Shown here: positions 12,124-23,198 of the stretch, piece after piece
How the letters are laid out: each line of letters opens with the position of its first letter
Numbering within the stretch: position 1 is the stretch's first letter
Assembly (NCBI GenBank): GCA_963924555.1
Contig: OZ004593.1
Span: 1,178,001 to 1,242,000, forward strand
Origin: Crambe crambe
Lineage: Eukaryota > Porifera > Demospongiae > Poecilosclerida > Crambeidae
Length of the DNA stretch: 64,000 nucleotides
Reading direction: 5' to 3'
Made by a program: the position numbers and the translations under genes
The notes under the pieces: model-generated
Told to the model about the DNA's origin: nothing
Databases searched by the model: none
Seen by the model: the letters and a program-made list of their open reading frames with translations, nothing else

Positions 12124-12261
12124 TTGCTTAATAATCAACTTTGCTGAATCTAGTTTTTAGGTAACTCTCATATCCACGCAATCTGATTATCGGGGTTACG
12201 CGCATGCTCAGTATACACACTCCACCCCAAACAAATCACGCTACTTACGGTCTTATATCAT

Positions 12262-14020
12262 CTGCGTGGAAAAGGTTGTTCGTTCCTTTCCAAGTTAGGC
12301 TGCCAGCCACTAAAGTGTAGCCTCATTCGCTAAGCATACCCTAAGGGCATTGTCTACTCTTCATTCCTCCACTCCCACTTCAGAAGATACTACCTCTCAA
12401 AATGAAGAAAACTCCAAGGAAGGAGCTCCACATCCTTTCAGTGACATTCCCAAGACTAAGACAGTGTTTGGACTGAATCTGGAAGTGATGAAGGATCCTT
12501 ATCGTATAGTTGATTACACAGAAAGAATGGTACATGAACTGGGGCACATCTTCAGGATAAGTGAAACTCCTGGCCTTCCTACTACAGTGTTTGTGGTCGA
12601 CCCCAAGGATATTGAAAAGGTGTATCGTTTGGGAGATCAAGACTACCCTAGACGATTCTCCTTTGATGATTGGAAGCGGATTCGAAAAGACCTAAAGATT
12701 CCTTTTGGAATGCTTTTAGAGTGAGCAATACAGCAGATTTCAGGTGTAGGTAGCAAGGAAAATAATAGCCGACTAACTAAACAGACCAGGAGTTTATGCC
12801 ATGCCTGATCTGGTGGCATTAGTTCCCCAGCTTAACATTTTGGCCATTTATAGCTAGTTCATCAGTATTTATCTTGTCTTTGCACAGAGAGGGAGAATCA
12901 TGGCACAACCAGCGAATGCCCATCTCCAAGTTCATCATGATGCCTCGTAAGATGGCAGAATATCACCAGCCATTCAACAATGTGGCAGCTGATACTATAA
13001 ATCTTATTCGAGAGCAGAGAAGAGATGATAACTTAATTTCAGATGTGGTTCTCCTACTGAATAGGTGGTCCCTGGAATATAAGTGGCAGCTGATAACTAC
13101 CACACCACTATATTTAAAGAGCAGTTGGAGTATTTTTTCCATAAAGGGTCACCACCTGTACATGGATGGAATGGGTAGCTAAGGGTCATCAATATAAGAT
13201 TGGAAGTAAGTGTGGAGGTAGCTACACGATGTGTATACTGACTTGGTGTGTAGCTATACTGTTTCATCTCTCATAGCTGTTTCGTTTTTTGTCCTTGGAA
13301 GGAGATTGGGATGCTTGGAAGACCAAATGCCCCTTGAGTGCAAACTTTTCGTTGACGGCATTCAAAATTTCATGGAAACAACGATTAATTTATTGTTTAC
13401 TTTACCAATCCACAAGATTTGGCCTACAAAAAAATGGAAAGCTCTGGTAAATATAATGGATAACCTCTATACTTATGCCAGTGGACATGTGAATGAAAAG
13501 ATAGCAGAGTTAGGAAAAAAAGAAAAGTTGAATGAGTTGGAGAAAGCTGATGCAGAGTTGGGGATGGACTTTCTTACTTACATGATTCACTCTGGCACTA
13601 TGAGTATAGAAGAACTTGCAGCAAATGCCATTGACTTGTTAATTGCTGGAGTTGACACTGTAAGAGTAATGATGGCATAAAGATAGATAAGTGATGGTCT
13701 ACTCTTTATTTTAGACGAGTCTCACCATGGCTGGCTGTCTGTATTCCATGGCCAATAATCCTGACATGCAAGACAAACCGAGGGAGCAAGTCCTGAGAGT
13801 TGTGGGAGACGATGAAATAGTTACCCCCCAACACATACAGGAAATGCATTACCTCAGAGATAGCATCAAGGAGACACAAAGGTATACAGTCTGACAAGCT
13901 ATAGCTAACATTATTACTGACTTAGAATTTTGATTTATCAGACTGTATCCAATATCTCCTACCAATAGTCGGATATTGAAAGAAGACATGGTATTGTCTG
14001 GCTACAACATTCCTGCTGGA
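12262..14020 (+). pseudogene. P450 gene 4, pseudogene with three independent lesions
   Basis: Homology to genes 2 and 3 runs over five exon equivalents: about 12262-12720, 12888-13078, 13277-13659, 13715-13881 and 13942-14020. First, the start codon and presequence are gone: the aligned region from about 12262 has no ATG in frame, and the first in-frame ATG (12350) lies after the targeting peptide. Second, the donor after exon 2 reads aat|ataag where all sisters have aat|gtaag or gtgag, so the intron can no longer be spliced normally. Third, the exons with PERW and the heme cysteine are absent; the sequence after 14020 is repeats. Exons 3 to 5 remain open, with AGVDT and the ExxR arginine, so decay is fairly recent. 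A non-heme product would not be a P450 enzyme. Confidence 0.88.
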
Positions 14021-14071
14021 GTATGTTTCAGTATTTAACTTTAGACACATGATACTATAGCTTTACTGATA

Positions 14072-14414
14072 CAGTAGAACCTCGTTTATCCGTACCTCGA
14101 TTATCCGGAACCTCGATTATCCGGATTCAGAATTCAACCAGCCACGCCCCCATTTTCACTTAATTAGAACATCAGCTGTTAGCGATCAGGTAGCTTCTGT
14201 TGTTGTTGCTTATCTTGCTGGCTAGTGGTGGGCTTCTGCTAAACAGAAGAGAGTAGTTTGACTGTTAAGGAGAAGGTGGCAACTGGTAAGTAGCTAGTAA
14301 AACCTTATTTCCAATTAATCTTACTACTACTTCAGTTATCCGGACTATTTCACTTATCTGAACAGCAAACAAATTTCTGAGGACAAAGCTGTTCGGATAA
14401 CTGAGGTTCTACTG
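14072..14414. mobile_element. Pogo/Tigger-like MITE next to P450 gene 4
   Basis: A 343-bp non-coding element with inverted ends. The left end begins cagtagaacctcgtttatcc and the right end finishes ggataactgaggttctactg. Both sides carry a TA dinucleotide (14070-14071 and 14415-14416), the target duplication of the Tc1/mariner-pogo superfamily. The CAGT...CCTC ends resemble those of Tigger/pogo elements (family knowledge). Internal tandem copies of cctcgattatccgg follow the left end. No transposase is encoded. Confidence 0.8.
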
Positions 14415-14424
14415 TACTGGATTA

Positions 14425-14720
14425 ACATATAACATTATTAGCGTTTATCTTGCTGGCTTGATGTGTGCATATAACTTTAAACACATGATACTATAGCTTT
14501 ACTGATAACATTGTTAGCGTTTATTGGCTTGATGTGTGCATAACTTTAGACACATGATACTATAGCTTTACTGATAACATTGTTAGCGTTTATTGCATAA
14601 CTTTAGACACATGATACTATAGCTTTACTGATACTGGATTGACATAACATTATTAGCCTGTAGTATGAGTTTATCTTGCTGGCTCGATGTGTATACATTA
14701 TGATAAAGAAAACTCATGTT
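14425..14720. repeat. Minisatellite, about 60-75-bp unit
   Basis: The phrase gacacatgatactatagctt plus tactgata recurs at about 14044, 14473, 14536 and 14594. It is linked to the phrase gttagcgtttat and to cttgatgtgtgcat. The first copy lies left of the MITE, so the array existed before or was split by that insertion. This repeat occupies the place where the last two exons of P450 gene 4 should be. Confidence 0.7.
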
Positions 14721-15072
14721 AATGGCTACTACATTAATTTGTATGTGCCTACGGATTTACAATTTTTGAGTCAAGCATTCATTTTTAATTATTATTTGTG
14801 TATTATTGTTGTTGTTGTTGTTTGTTTGTTCATTCAGTTGTATGTTTTTTGAAAGAAAGGCTCTATAATTATGGTACATATGTACCTACCAGCCATCCAT
14901 GAAATAATCGAGAGGTTAAAAAATATAGCTTTATTTTAAAAAAAATCCGTGAGATCAAGTTACAAAGAATAATAATGGTGATTATGAAAATGACAAAGTT
15001 AGGCTGCAGTTTGGAAAAAGAGGTTAGCTATAGTTACATGTAACTACTGTAGCTGTAGCGTTTATCAAGTCT
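14721..15072. other. Convergent intergenic space between the two P450 arms
   Basis: AT-rich DNA with a gtt trinucleotide tract (about 14805-14830). It is the turning point between the + strand and - strand halves of the P450 cluster. No gene is seen. The 3' UTR of P450 gene 5 must lie here. Confidence 0.5.
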
Positions 15073-17301
15073 TCATTTAATATCGACAAATGCCAGGTCC
15101 ATTTGCCTTGCTGGTCCATACAATAACTTGGCCACAAATTCAATTGGTTCATCTTCACGATACTCAATCTTGAAGTTCCTCATCAACTGGGCAAGCAAAA
15201 CGTGTACCTCCAACTCAGCTACCCTGCGACCTATCACAAGAAGAAAACCGATTAAATAGGAGGGACACCTCATCATATTTTCAATCATGGAGCTAGCTAG
15301 CTATTACACTATTTTCCTGCCTTACCAACACATGACCTTCGGCCAAAACCAAATGGTAAGGAGGTGAAGGAACTCTGGACCTCCTTGCTGTCTCTACTCC
15401 ACCTCTCAGGTCTGAACTTTGTAGGCTCAGGGTAAAACTCAGGGAGCCGTCCAGGAACAATGGTTGGCATTATTACACATGTCTGCACAAAAATAATTAT
15501 TAGATAGCTACGTAAATTACATAATGATAATAGCTAGCTTGATGCATAATCTAGGAGTCTCCCTTTTTTCTTTTCTAGCTATAACTAGCCTCTTACTCCA
15601 GCTGGAATGTGGTATCCTGAGAGCACTGTATCTTCTTTTAAGACACGAGAGTTATTGGGAGCAATTGGATACATTCTAGTCGTCTCCTTGATGCAATCTC
15701 TGAGATAATGCATTTCCTGTATGTGTTGGGGGGTAACTATTTCATCGTCTCCCACAACTCTCTGGACTTGCTCCCTCAGCTTGTCTTGCACATCAGGATT
15801 GTTGGCAAGACAATACAGACAAGCAGCCGTGGTAACACTTGTCTAAAATTAAAATTTTAATCATTGTTATCAGCATAATCATTTAAATACCGTGTCAACT
15901 CCAGCAGATAACAGGTCTATAGCATTAACTGCAATTTCTTCTACACTCATAGTCCCTGAGTGAATCATATAAGTAAGAAAGTCCATGCCCAACTCTGCAT
16001 CAGCTTTCTCCGATTTGCCTGCTTCTTCTATTTCTTTGATTTTTTCATTAATTTGTCCACTGGCGTAAGTGAATACATCATCAAAGGAGCTAACAAGAGT
16101 CTTCCAGTTCTTGGTGCGCCATAACTTGTGAAGTGGGAATCCAAAGAGCACTTTGGAAGTGGCTTCAAAGAATGTGTGAATACTGTCCACAAAGTGCTTG
16201 CATTCAGGGGGCATTTCATCTCCCAAACATCCTAGCCTCTTTCCATAGATGAAGAGTGAAACAGCTATATAAATATCAGTGAACCAGTAACATACAGATT
16301 CGATCACCATAATATACATTAGCTAACTATACTGTACTTTATTGCCTGTGGTAATAAATCATTCTTACATTCTAGAGACCACTTATTGAGTGAAAAGACC
16401 ACATCTGATAACAGGTTATCCTCCTTCCTCTTGTTTCGCACGAGTTTCATAAAGTCAAATGCCACTTCATTGAATGGTTGGTGATACTCTGCCATCTTAC
16501 GAGGCATCATGATGAACTTGGAGACGGGTATTCGCTGGTCGTGCCATGATTTATCATTCCTAAGAAATAAAATGAAACAATTAAGAACTGCCCACTTATC
16601 CCTCTCCCAGGTGTTGGCTAACTGCCAAGCAAGAGCGAAATATCTCAACTTGAGCTGTACCACATTCTCCATGGAAGTACAACACAGAAACATCAGATCT
16701 TCAGCGTGTCCATTCCCACTATATAACTAATATTAGTTACTTACTCAAGAAACATTCCATAAGGAACTTTAAGTTCATCTCGCACTTGCTTGAGCTCATT
16801 AACAGGGATTCTCATGGGGTATTCTTGATCTCCCGAGCGATAAACTTTCTCCACGTCCTTGGGATCAATCACAAATAGCATCTCGGGCAAGCCAGGAACT
16901 CCGGTCATCTTGAATATATTCCCTACTTCGTGCACCATCTTCTCTGTGTAGTTTGAGAGCCTGGAAGGATCTTTTATCACTTCAAGATTCAACCCCATAA
17001 ATGTTTTAGTCTTAGGAATTTCACTATAAGGACGTAAAGGAGGTTCTTGATCTACTTCCTTCTGGATGGAAGAAGCTCCTTGAGATTTGGCAGTAGGAGT
17101 GGAATAGTGAGGCCAGGCTATGTGAGGGGAGGTAGAGAGTGCCTTGGTGGTGGATGATTGTTGAATGACTCTGTAAGAAGGTGTAGCAACTGCATTCTTA
17201 GTTGCTGGTCTCAGCAGAGATGGGATATTGGAGAAGCTCCTCTGTAATGGAGTTAACAGCTCCCTTTTGCGAGCTAAAGAGCTCAAACGAGAAGTGGCCA
17301 T
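15073..17301 (-). CDS. P450 gene 5, mitochondrial-clan cytochrome P450
   Basis: Intact on the minus strand with six exons: 17301-16745, 16559-16369, 16264-15891, 15842-15597, 15482-15326 and 15230-15073. The 1683 bases give 560 residues. The presequence (first about 60 residues) is longer than in genes 1-4 and rich in R, S and T, with no acidic residue before about 80, as expected for mitochondrial import. Motifs: I-helix AGVDT, K-helix KETTR, PERW, heme motif [17 protein letters not shown]. Unlike the plus-strand genes it has no intron inside the ExxR arginine codon, so exons 4 and 5 are one 246-base exon. Two regions upstream (17317-17348 and about 17440-17480) are shared with genes 6 and 7. 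A pogo-type transposon begins about 280 bp upstream. Substrate unknown. Confidence 0.92.
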
Positions 17302-17316
17302 AGTTATTACTAATTA

Positions 17317-17348
17317 GTATCGTCACGTCGGTAGCTTTGTAGCCGTAA
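17317..17348 (-). promoter_or_regulatory. Conserved upstream block of P450 gene 5
   Basis: A 32-bp block containing gtcacgtcggtagctttgta is nearly identical at 17317-17348, 26526-26557 and 30020-30051, each just upstream of the ATG of genes 5, 6 and 7. It includes a cacgtc core. Genes 5 and 6 have diverged elsewhere in non-coding DNA, so conservation may reflect 5' UTR or promoter function (inference). Gene 8 lacks it. Confidence 0.5.
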
Positions 17349-17580
17349 GCAATAATATTATAGCTCGTTTGCTGCTTTGCTTTTATGTCGGATGTTTTTT
17401 AGGTTACCCGGGGGCGTGCGCAAAGGATTATTTTTTTTGCTATAAATAGCTAACATTACGTAATTAGACTTCGAGTCTCTGTGTATCGTCCTTTTTATAT
17501 GGTAAATTTGTGATCTGAGGTTTCCTGTAAAGTCCAGAGGACATCCAGACCCCCTCCACCCACCCAGGCTGGTATAATTA

Positions 17581-18552
17581 GAGTAAGCAATCGATTTCCG
17601 GCCACTATGGATATTCGGACGCCTCCCTGAAAAACAGGGTACAGGCAGGCTTCAAAATTTTTATATGAGCATGGGCCTCTATCCAAGTTGTACTTCACCC
17701 TGCACTGTTGTAGCCGTGCTCCTTGAAACGGGGACGCTACAGCACAAAGAACGGTGCCGCCTGACAATACGTTTTAACGGACATTTCGATCTACTCCCGT
17801 ACAAGAAGAGAGAAAAGCTATGAAATGATGGACAATCCAACCCTCGCTGCACACGTAGGTAGCTTTGTCTTACAACTGCTAAATGCCAAATACTTACATT
17901 CTACACTGTCATAGTTTTTGCGTGGCAGCTTGACAACCATCTGCAAGCTCAGTCAATCATTAATCGGCCACACTCCAGGCAATCTAACCTCTTGTAATAC
18001 AACCGGTAGCCTATATTAAGCTATAAAATAGCACAACAAGATGCATTGTAGTTCATAGCAGCATAGCAGCTGCACACAAACCACGCCCCCTAAAGTTTGC
18101 GCATGTGCATTATTATTGAAAGCCACGTGACGTGCAGCTAATTACTTGAATCATAGAATCTATCATCTATGCCTGAATTCCTCGAAGCTTTGATAAGGTA
18201 AAGCCTCTATTTAGATGTTTCTCTCATCCTTTTAACTTGTGTTCACTCTTACAGATACTAAAAACTCCGCCAACACTTCATGGCATCCAGAGTGAGCAGT
18301 CATCATCATAAGGCATGTTGAAGTTGAAATTAATTATGCTGCAGATCATTTTTAGTTAATTCACCCTAGCACATGTTACAAATTTGGTTGTTGGGAAGAG
18401 TCGCCTAATTATGGCTGGACACAGAATCTGTGGCCAATGAGCACACAGGATGTGACTCTTTCTTGATAGAGCATTGCCATCTTATTAACTTTACCCTTCC
18501 CTTGTTGCAGTTACCTTCTTATCCCCCACTTCACGAGCGAATAATAGGACAT
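17581..18552 (+). repeat. Left inverted arm of the pogo element
   Basis: This arm matches the reverse complement of 22033-23198 with very few differences over most of its length. It holds an apparent 5' UTR intron (donor near 18198, acceptor near 18254) and CpG-containing motifs such as tttgcgcatgtgcatt and cacgtgacgtgc that may be the element's promoter (inference). The open frames inside the arms are mirror-image shadows, not genes. Confidence 0.8.
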
Positions 18553-18570
18553 AGAATAACAGCCAAGAAG

Positions 18571-21500
18571 ATGACTGGTGCATCTTGCCAGGATGGATCA
18601 ACATATCGTGATCGACCTTCAACTTACAAAGGTTGGGATGACCTGGCAATGCAAGAGGCTCTCACTGCAGTGAACAGGGGGATGTCGGTACGTCGTGCAG
18701 CCCTCACACACAATGTCCCGAAGTCGACGCTTTCAGATCGGGTGACTGGGAAGGTGATACATGGGATTAAGTCAGGACCTCAACCCTACCTATCATTGTC
18801 CGAAGAAGAGGAGCTCGTGTCTTTCTTGTTGGGGTGTGCTGCTATAGGCTATCCCAGGACAAGAAAAGATGTTATAGCACTAGTCCAGGATATTCTCATC
18901 TCAAAGGGGAAAAGTGGTGTTGTCACTGACGGTTGGTGGACAGGGTTCAAGAATCGCCACTGCGAAATAACACTGCGATCAGCAGTGCCACTATCACTAG
19001 CTAGAGCCAAAGCTACTGACCCAGCTGTGATTGAAAAGTATTATGATTTATTGGAGAACACTTTGTGTGAAAATAGTCTTCTTGACAAACCATCACAGAT
19101 TTTCAACTGTGATGAGACTGGTATCCCGCTGTCGCCTAAGTCCCATAGAGTTATAGATCATATTGGATCGAAAAACCCCAGCTATGTGACAAGTGACAGT
19201 AAGGAGCAAGTAACGGTCTTGGCATGTGTCAGTGCTTCTGGCTATTGTATGCCACCATTTGTTCTATTTGCACGAAGGAAGTTGAATCCCGATCTGGTCC
19301 GACATGAAGTCCCTGGGACATTATATGGTATGTCCAGCAAAGGGTGGATGGACCTGGAACTTTTTAGTGAGTGGTTCGCCCGACATTTCTTGGTTCATGC
19401 CCCATCGGCAAGACCTTTGCTTCTGTTGATGGATGGGCACTCGTCCCATTTCTGCCCCGATATGATTGCAAGAGCAGCAGCAGAAAAGGTAATATTGTTT
19501 ACGCTCCCCCCAAACACAACTCACCTCACTCAGCCATTGGACAAGTCTGGATTTAGTCCATTAAAATCAAAGTGGAAAGAAGCATGTCACAAATTTTTGA
19601 TACGTAAGAAGGGACGAACGATTACTATTTACGATTTTTCAGAGTTATTTGTGGAAGCATGGGAAGATTCAATGAATATGAAGACTATTACCAGTGGTTT
19701 TGAAGTTACAGGCATTTATCCTTTTAATAGGAGTGCTATAACACAGTCTGAAAAGTATAAGATGTTTAATCCGTCGTCTCTCGCAGTTAAGTCTGGTTTA
19801 GCATACATTCCTTTTTACAGTCCACATCCAGTACGATTGAAGTCAAGTGTCACCACACAAGATTCTCCTGTTTCTTCTTCTACTCCATTAAGAAGTACTT
19901 TTTGTCATGATTCTCTCATTCAGAGTTCTCATTCATTGAATCGAAGTTATTCATCTCCTGCACTCAATAGCAGTAATGAAGCTGAAGCAGATTGTTTAAT
20001 TTTAAGTGCCCATTGTCTTAGCAAGTTTTTAACATTACCAAGTCCAAACAAGGTAAAGTCAAGGGACCCAAAACTATCTGGAAGAGTTTTGACAAGTTCT
20101 GAGAATCTAGCTCAGATGAAGGAGCTTCAAATGAAGAAAGAGCGTGAGAAGAGGGAAAAGGAAGAACGGAAGCTGTTGAGAGAGCAGAAAGCACAGCAGA
20201 AAAGGCACGAAAAAGAAGTGATGAGACTCCGGAAATTACATAAGAGGACTGGTAGCAACAGTTCTGGTAAGAGGAATAAGGATTTGTTGAATGCTAACAT
20301 TTATATGTTATATGTGAGTAGTGCAGTTCTCAGAGGAGGAGTTATCTCTCTTCAAGAAACGCTTTGATAATGGGTATGATCTGAAGCACGATGAGCGATA
20401 TAATCTATGGCTGCACCAGAAAGATTCTTTCACAATGGATTGTGAGTGTTATTTGTTCATAGGGTTATTCTTATGCCACTGCAGCTAATATGTGTGTACA
20501 GTGGACCCTCCCTAGCTTGGGACCAGAGCCATTTGGATTAGTTAAAGATTTGATTAGTGAATAGATGCACTTTCTAGTTTCCACTTAACACACCTCATGG
20601 ATATGTGAAGGTTCTTATTAGTGAGGGTTAACTGTTAATCGGGGCGAGCACAGCTAGCCAGTTAATGAATATTATGTGCTGTGTTGGCATAGGTAGGAAG
20701 TGTGCTGTTAGAGGTGACCAAGATACTGATAGTGGTGAGTTGATGGGACTCATGTTGTAAGAAGTCATCAGCTGCCAATATAATCACCCTTTCACACATG
20801 CATGCAACAGTAGCAACCACCAAACTGCTAAATTAAATGCTCAAGTTATGTTATTTTAATTTTATTCTTTCAGGCAAAAAGTTGGCAACCAGAACTGTGA
20901 GGACCAAGAAATCGAGTACTATGGATGATGGTGAGTGAATATGTAGTAAACGCAGTGGCCATACAGATTACAGTGAGTGATCTTAATGAGTTGTCTATGC
21001 TAATGGAATGCTTTTTATTTTCATTCAGACACATGGAAACCCACCAAGTCCAAGAAATCAGCATATGGTGAGTGATCTTTAGTGATTCAACATCTTATAG
21101 CAGTAATGGAATGTTCTATTTTAATACGCATTCAGATACACGGAAACCCACCAGATCCAAGAAATCAGATGGTGAGTGATGTTTAGTGTATATAACATCT
21201 TATAGCAGCTAGTGGTGGATTCTATTACAGAGTTGTCTATTATTTTGTATTCAGATACACAGAAATCTAATCAAGCCAGGAAATCAGATGATGGTGAGTG
21301 GTCTTTAAATGGAATATATATGCATTCATAGCAGTGTTACAACGAATTTTTCAGTCACACAGAAACCCAGTTGTCACAAGAAAGCCAGTACTATGGATGA
21401 TGGTGAGTGTCTACAATTAGCTGTGAAAAATTAAGCACTAAGTTGCTTGTCCAGAAATCGAGGAGGATAAAAATTGTGATGTGAAATCCTGCAAAATTCA

Positions 21501-21621
21501 CAAGTCCAGTGAAGTGTCCCCTTTGTGGATAGGGTGTGATTGTGGTCGGTGGTTCCATACATTTTGTATTGGCATGAAAGAAATTGACAATTCCTTTTTA
21601 TGTGAATATTGCAAAGTTTAA
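18571..21621 (+). CDS. Pogo-type transposase with C-terminal PHD-like zinc finger
   Basis: Eight exons can be joined in phase: 18571-20266, 20322-20441, 20874-20930, 21029-21067, 21136-21171, 21255-21293, 21355-21402 and 21455-21621. Predicted length is 733 residues. Residues about 20-60 form a psq/pogo-type helix-turn-helix (GWDDLAMQEAL...). The DDE_1 catalytic domain follows with acidic residues D181 (NCDETG), D288 (LLLMDGHSSH) and D324 (QPLDKSGF), spacing 35, matching pogo/jerky transposases. Exon 2 encodes the family tail FSEEELSLFKKRF. Exons 3-7 are tiny, Lys/Ser/Thr-rich and all multiples of three in phase 1. The last exon encodes a PHD-like finger (CDCGRWFHTFC then FLCEYC). It should bind the element ends and cut and join DNA in the nucleus; the finger may read chromatin (inference). 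The catalytic triad is intact. An ATG at 18430 is open in frame, but 18571 gives the family-like N terminus. Confidence 0.85.
20442..20873 (+). other. Long intron of the transposase gene, with a small inverted-repeat insert
   Basis: The intron between transposase exons 2 and 3 holds a short piece with ends acagtggaccctccctagct and gagggttaactgt (about 20499-20634), resembling the outer bases of other small pogo-like MITEs in this window. No coding sequence is seen. Confidence 0.4.
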
Positions 21622-21883
21622 TAATTATATATGTAGAATTCAAGTTTAATAATTAAAACAATTATATTGAACTAACCAAAATTTACATAGCCTCCTTTCA
21701 AGTAGCCCAACTCCAAAGCCACAGTTAACCTTTCTATCAATCTGTAACAAGCTTAGCTCTTTCTAGAAGTTATCAGAACTTGACAGGTCTTTGACATAGA
21801 TTTGGTATTGAGTGCATGAGATGAATAACTTCAATGAATGAGAAATTGGATACATGGGAGAATACAATTGCATGGTGGACAGA

Positions 21884-22032
21884 ACTTTTCAGTACCTAGT
21901 ACACCCGACATTTCTTGGTTCATGCCCCTTTGCTTCTGTTGATAGATGGGCACTCAAAGGGGAAGTGGTGTTGTCACTATCTAGTGTCATTGATGCTTCC
22001 ATTTCTTCTACTCCATTACTTGGCTGCTATTC
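21884..22032 (+). pseudogene. Scrambled transposase exon-1 fragments
   Basis: Short stretches match transposase exon 1 but out of order and out of frame: 21884-21960 resembles 19360-19440 (the second catalytic D region), 21955-21980 resembles 18905-18930, and 21995-22020 resembles 19870-19895. They then run into the right inverted arm. This is a remnant of an internally deleted copy of the same element and cannot encode a working protein. Confidence 0.7.
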
Positions 22033-22092
22033 CATGTCCTATTATTCGCTCATGAAGTGGGGGTAACTGCAACAAGGGAAGGGTAAAGTTAA

Positions 22093-22530
22093 TGATGGCA
22101 ATGCTCTATCAAGGAAGATCGAGTCACATGCACCCTTCCCAACAAACATGTGCTAGGGTGATTAACTGATCTGCAGCATAATTAATTTCAACTTCAACAT
22201 ACCTTATGACTGCTCACTCTGGATGCCATGACCAAAAAGCAAAATGTTGGCGGAGTTTTTAGTATCTGTAAGAGTGAACACAAAACGATGAGAGAAACAT
22301 CTAGATGGCAATGCTCTATCAAGAAAGAGTCACATCCTGTGTGCTCATTGGCCACAGTGTCCAGCCATAATTAGGCGACTCTTCCCAACAACCAAATTTG
22401 TAACATGTGCTAGGGTGAATTAACTAAAAATGATCTGCAGCATAATTAATTTCAACTTCAACATGCCTTATGATGATGACTGCTCACTCTGGATGCCATG
22501 AAGTGTTGGCGGAGTTTTTAGTATCTGTAA
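22093..22530. repeat. Internal tandem duplication in the right arm
   Basis: About 215 bp beginning gatggcaatgctctatcaag is present twice in a row (near 22095 and near 22303). The first copy is diverged with small deletions; the second matches the left arm well. Confidence 0.7.
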
Positions 22531-23198
22531 GAGTGAACACAAGTTAAAAGGATGAGAGAAACATCTAAATAGAGGCTTTACCTTATCAAAGCTTCGAGGA
22601 ATTCAGGCATAGATGATAGATTCTATGATTCAAGTAATTAGCTGCACGTCACGTGGCTTTCAATAATAATGCACATGCGCAAACTTTAGGGGGCGTGGTT
22701 TGTGTGCAGCTGCTATGCTGCTATGAACTACAATGCATCTTGTTGTGCTATTTTATAGCTTAATATAGGCTACCGGTTGTATTACAAGAGGTTAGATTGC
22801 CTGGAGTGTGGCCGATTAATGATTGACTGAGCTTGCAGATGGTTGTCAAGCTGCCACGCAAAAACTATGACAGTGTAGAATGTAAGTATTTGGCATTTAG
22901 CAGTTATAAGACAAAGCTACCTACGTGTGCAGCGAGGGTTGGATTGTCCATCATTTCATAGCTTTTCTCTCTTCTTGTACGGGAGTAGATCGAAATGTCC
23001 GTTAAAACGTATTGTCAGGCGGCACCGTTCTTTGTGCTGTAGCGTCCCCGTTTCAAGGAGCACGGCTACAACAGTGCAGGGTGAAGTACAACTTGGATAG
23101 AGGCCCATGCTCATATAAAAATTTTGAAGCCTGCCTGTACCCTGTTTTTCAGGGAGGCGTCCGAATATCCATAGTGGCCGGAAATCGATTGCTTACTC

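Larger units (their letters stand above)
17581..23198 (+). mobile_element. Pogo-superfamily DNA transposon with long inverted arms
   Basis: A 5.6-kb element. The outer ends are inverted copies (left starts gagtaagcaatcgatttccg; right ends with its complement) and both flanks show TA (17579-17580 and 23199-23200), as for Tc1/mariner-pogo elements. The inverted arms are unusually long: left 17581-18552, right 22033-23198. The left arm is continuous with the 5' end of the transposase gene. The right arm carries an internal partial duplication (about 22093-22530) and is preceded by scrambled bits of transposase exon 1. The right side therefore looks like an inverted, internally deleted copy fused to the full gene. 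The insertion lies between P450 genes 5 and 6. Near identity of the arms suggests recent activity. Confidence 0.85.

Noticed and set aside
17495-17767. Frame MSGGTVLCAVASPFQG on minus, repeated at 23012-23209 on plus
   Set aside because: Both lie in the inverted arms of the transposon and are the same DNA read twice; they end at the element border or run into flanking DNA.
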